Shown piece after piece: positions 6,625 through 6,636 of a stretch of 6,636 bases of DNA. Position 1 is the stretch's first letter. Each line of letters begins with the position of its first letter. The stretch is from an uncultured Lentisphaeraceae bacterium (GTDB lineage Bacteria > Verrucomicrobiota > Kiritimatiellia > RFP12 > DVOR01). The stretch spans positions 1 to 6,636 of the forward strand of contig CAMGJH010000061.1 in NCBI GenBank assembly GCA_946056345.1, in the 5' to 3' direction. The position numbers and the translations under genes were made by a program. Below the pieces are notes generated by a model, which was given only the letters and a program-made list of their open reading frames with translations, did no database searches and was not told where the DNA came from.

Positions 6625-6636
6625 TAGCTCCTTCGC

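Noticed and set aside
6148..6627. Pro/Ser/Thr-rich open frame in another + frame of the glycosyltransferase
   Set aside because: The repetitive Pro/Ser composition comes from reading C-rich DNA out of frame, and there is no start context or domain. I also considered it as a frameshifted end of the glycosyltransferase, but the in-frame C-terminal part reads better (GRWVRAGLIHLYH).

Overview
The window is GC-rich bacterial DNA. It carries the 3' part of a V-type (A/V-type) ATPase operon on the + strand, then a terminator and one unrelated glycosyltransferase gene. The ATPase genes run A (5' end cut off by the window), B, D, I, K. This order is the one known from Chlamydiae, Bacteroidetes, Spirochaetes and other PVC-group bacteria, and differs from the I-K-E-C-F-A-B-D order of archaea and Thermus. 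Subunit motifs such as GPFGAGKT, ACGERAGE, SGRL(E)EIPGEEAFPAYL and SPAGGNFDEPVTQATL also match the chlamydial type closely. Taken with the high GC, a Verrucomicrobia/Lentisphaerae-like or related PVC bacterium is my best guess, but this is inference from recalled family sequences only.

Layout: 1-1577 encodes catalytic subunit A, interrupted by an in-frame TAG at 903-905. 1570-2868 encodes non-catalytic subunit B. 2898-3509 encodes central-stalk subunit D. 3506-5323 encodes membrane subunit I (the a-subunit equivalent). 5343-5795 encodes proteolipid K (the c ring). A/B and D/I overlap and the other gaps are under 30 bases, so this is one transcription unit. A strong hairpin plus T-run at 5822-5859 ends it. 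A family 25 glycosyltransferase (LPS/LOS type) follows at 5871-6608, and the last 28 bases are non-coding.

Together A and B form the ATP-binding head, D is the shaft, and I plus K are the ion-conducting membrane sector. K keeps every side chain that coordinates Na+ in the Enterococcus hirae K ring, so a Na+-coupled enzyme is plausible. Subunits E, C, F and G are not in the window. E and a hypothetical gene are expected just upstream of A.

The most notable anomaly is the TAG in subunit A. It sits exactly where the family has Glu, with the frame intact on both sides, so it is a single-base nonsense change, a sequence error or a recoded codon. A second anomaly is a C10-G-C8 tract inside the glycosyltransferase. 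I found no RNA genes, mobile elements, CRISPR arrays or large repeats, and no clearly new biological system.
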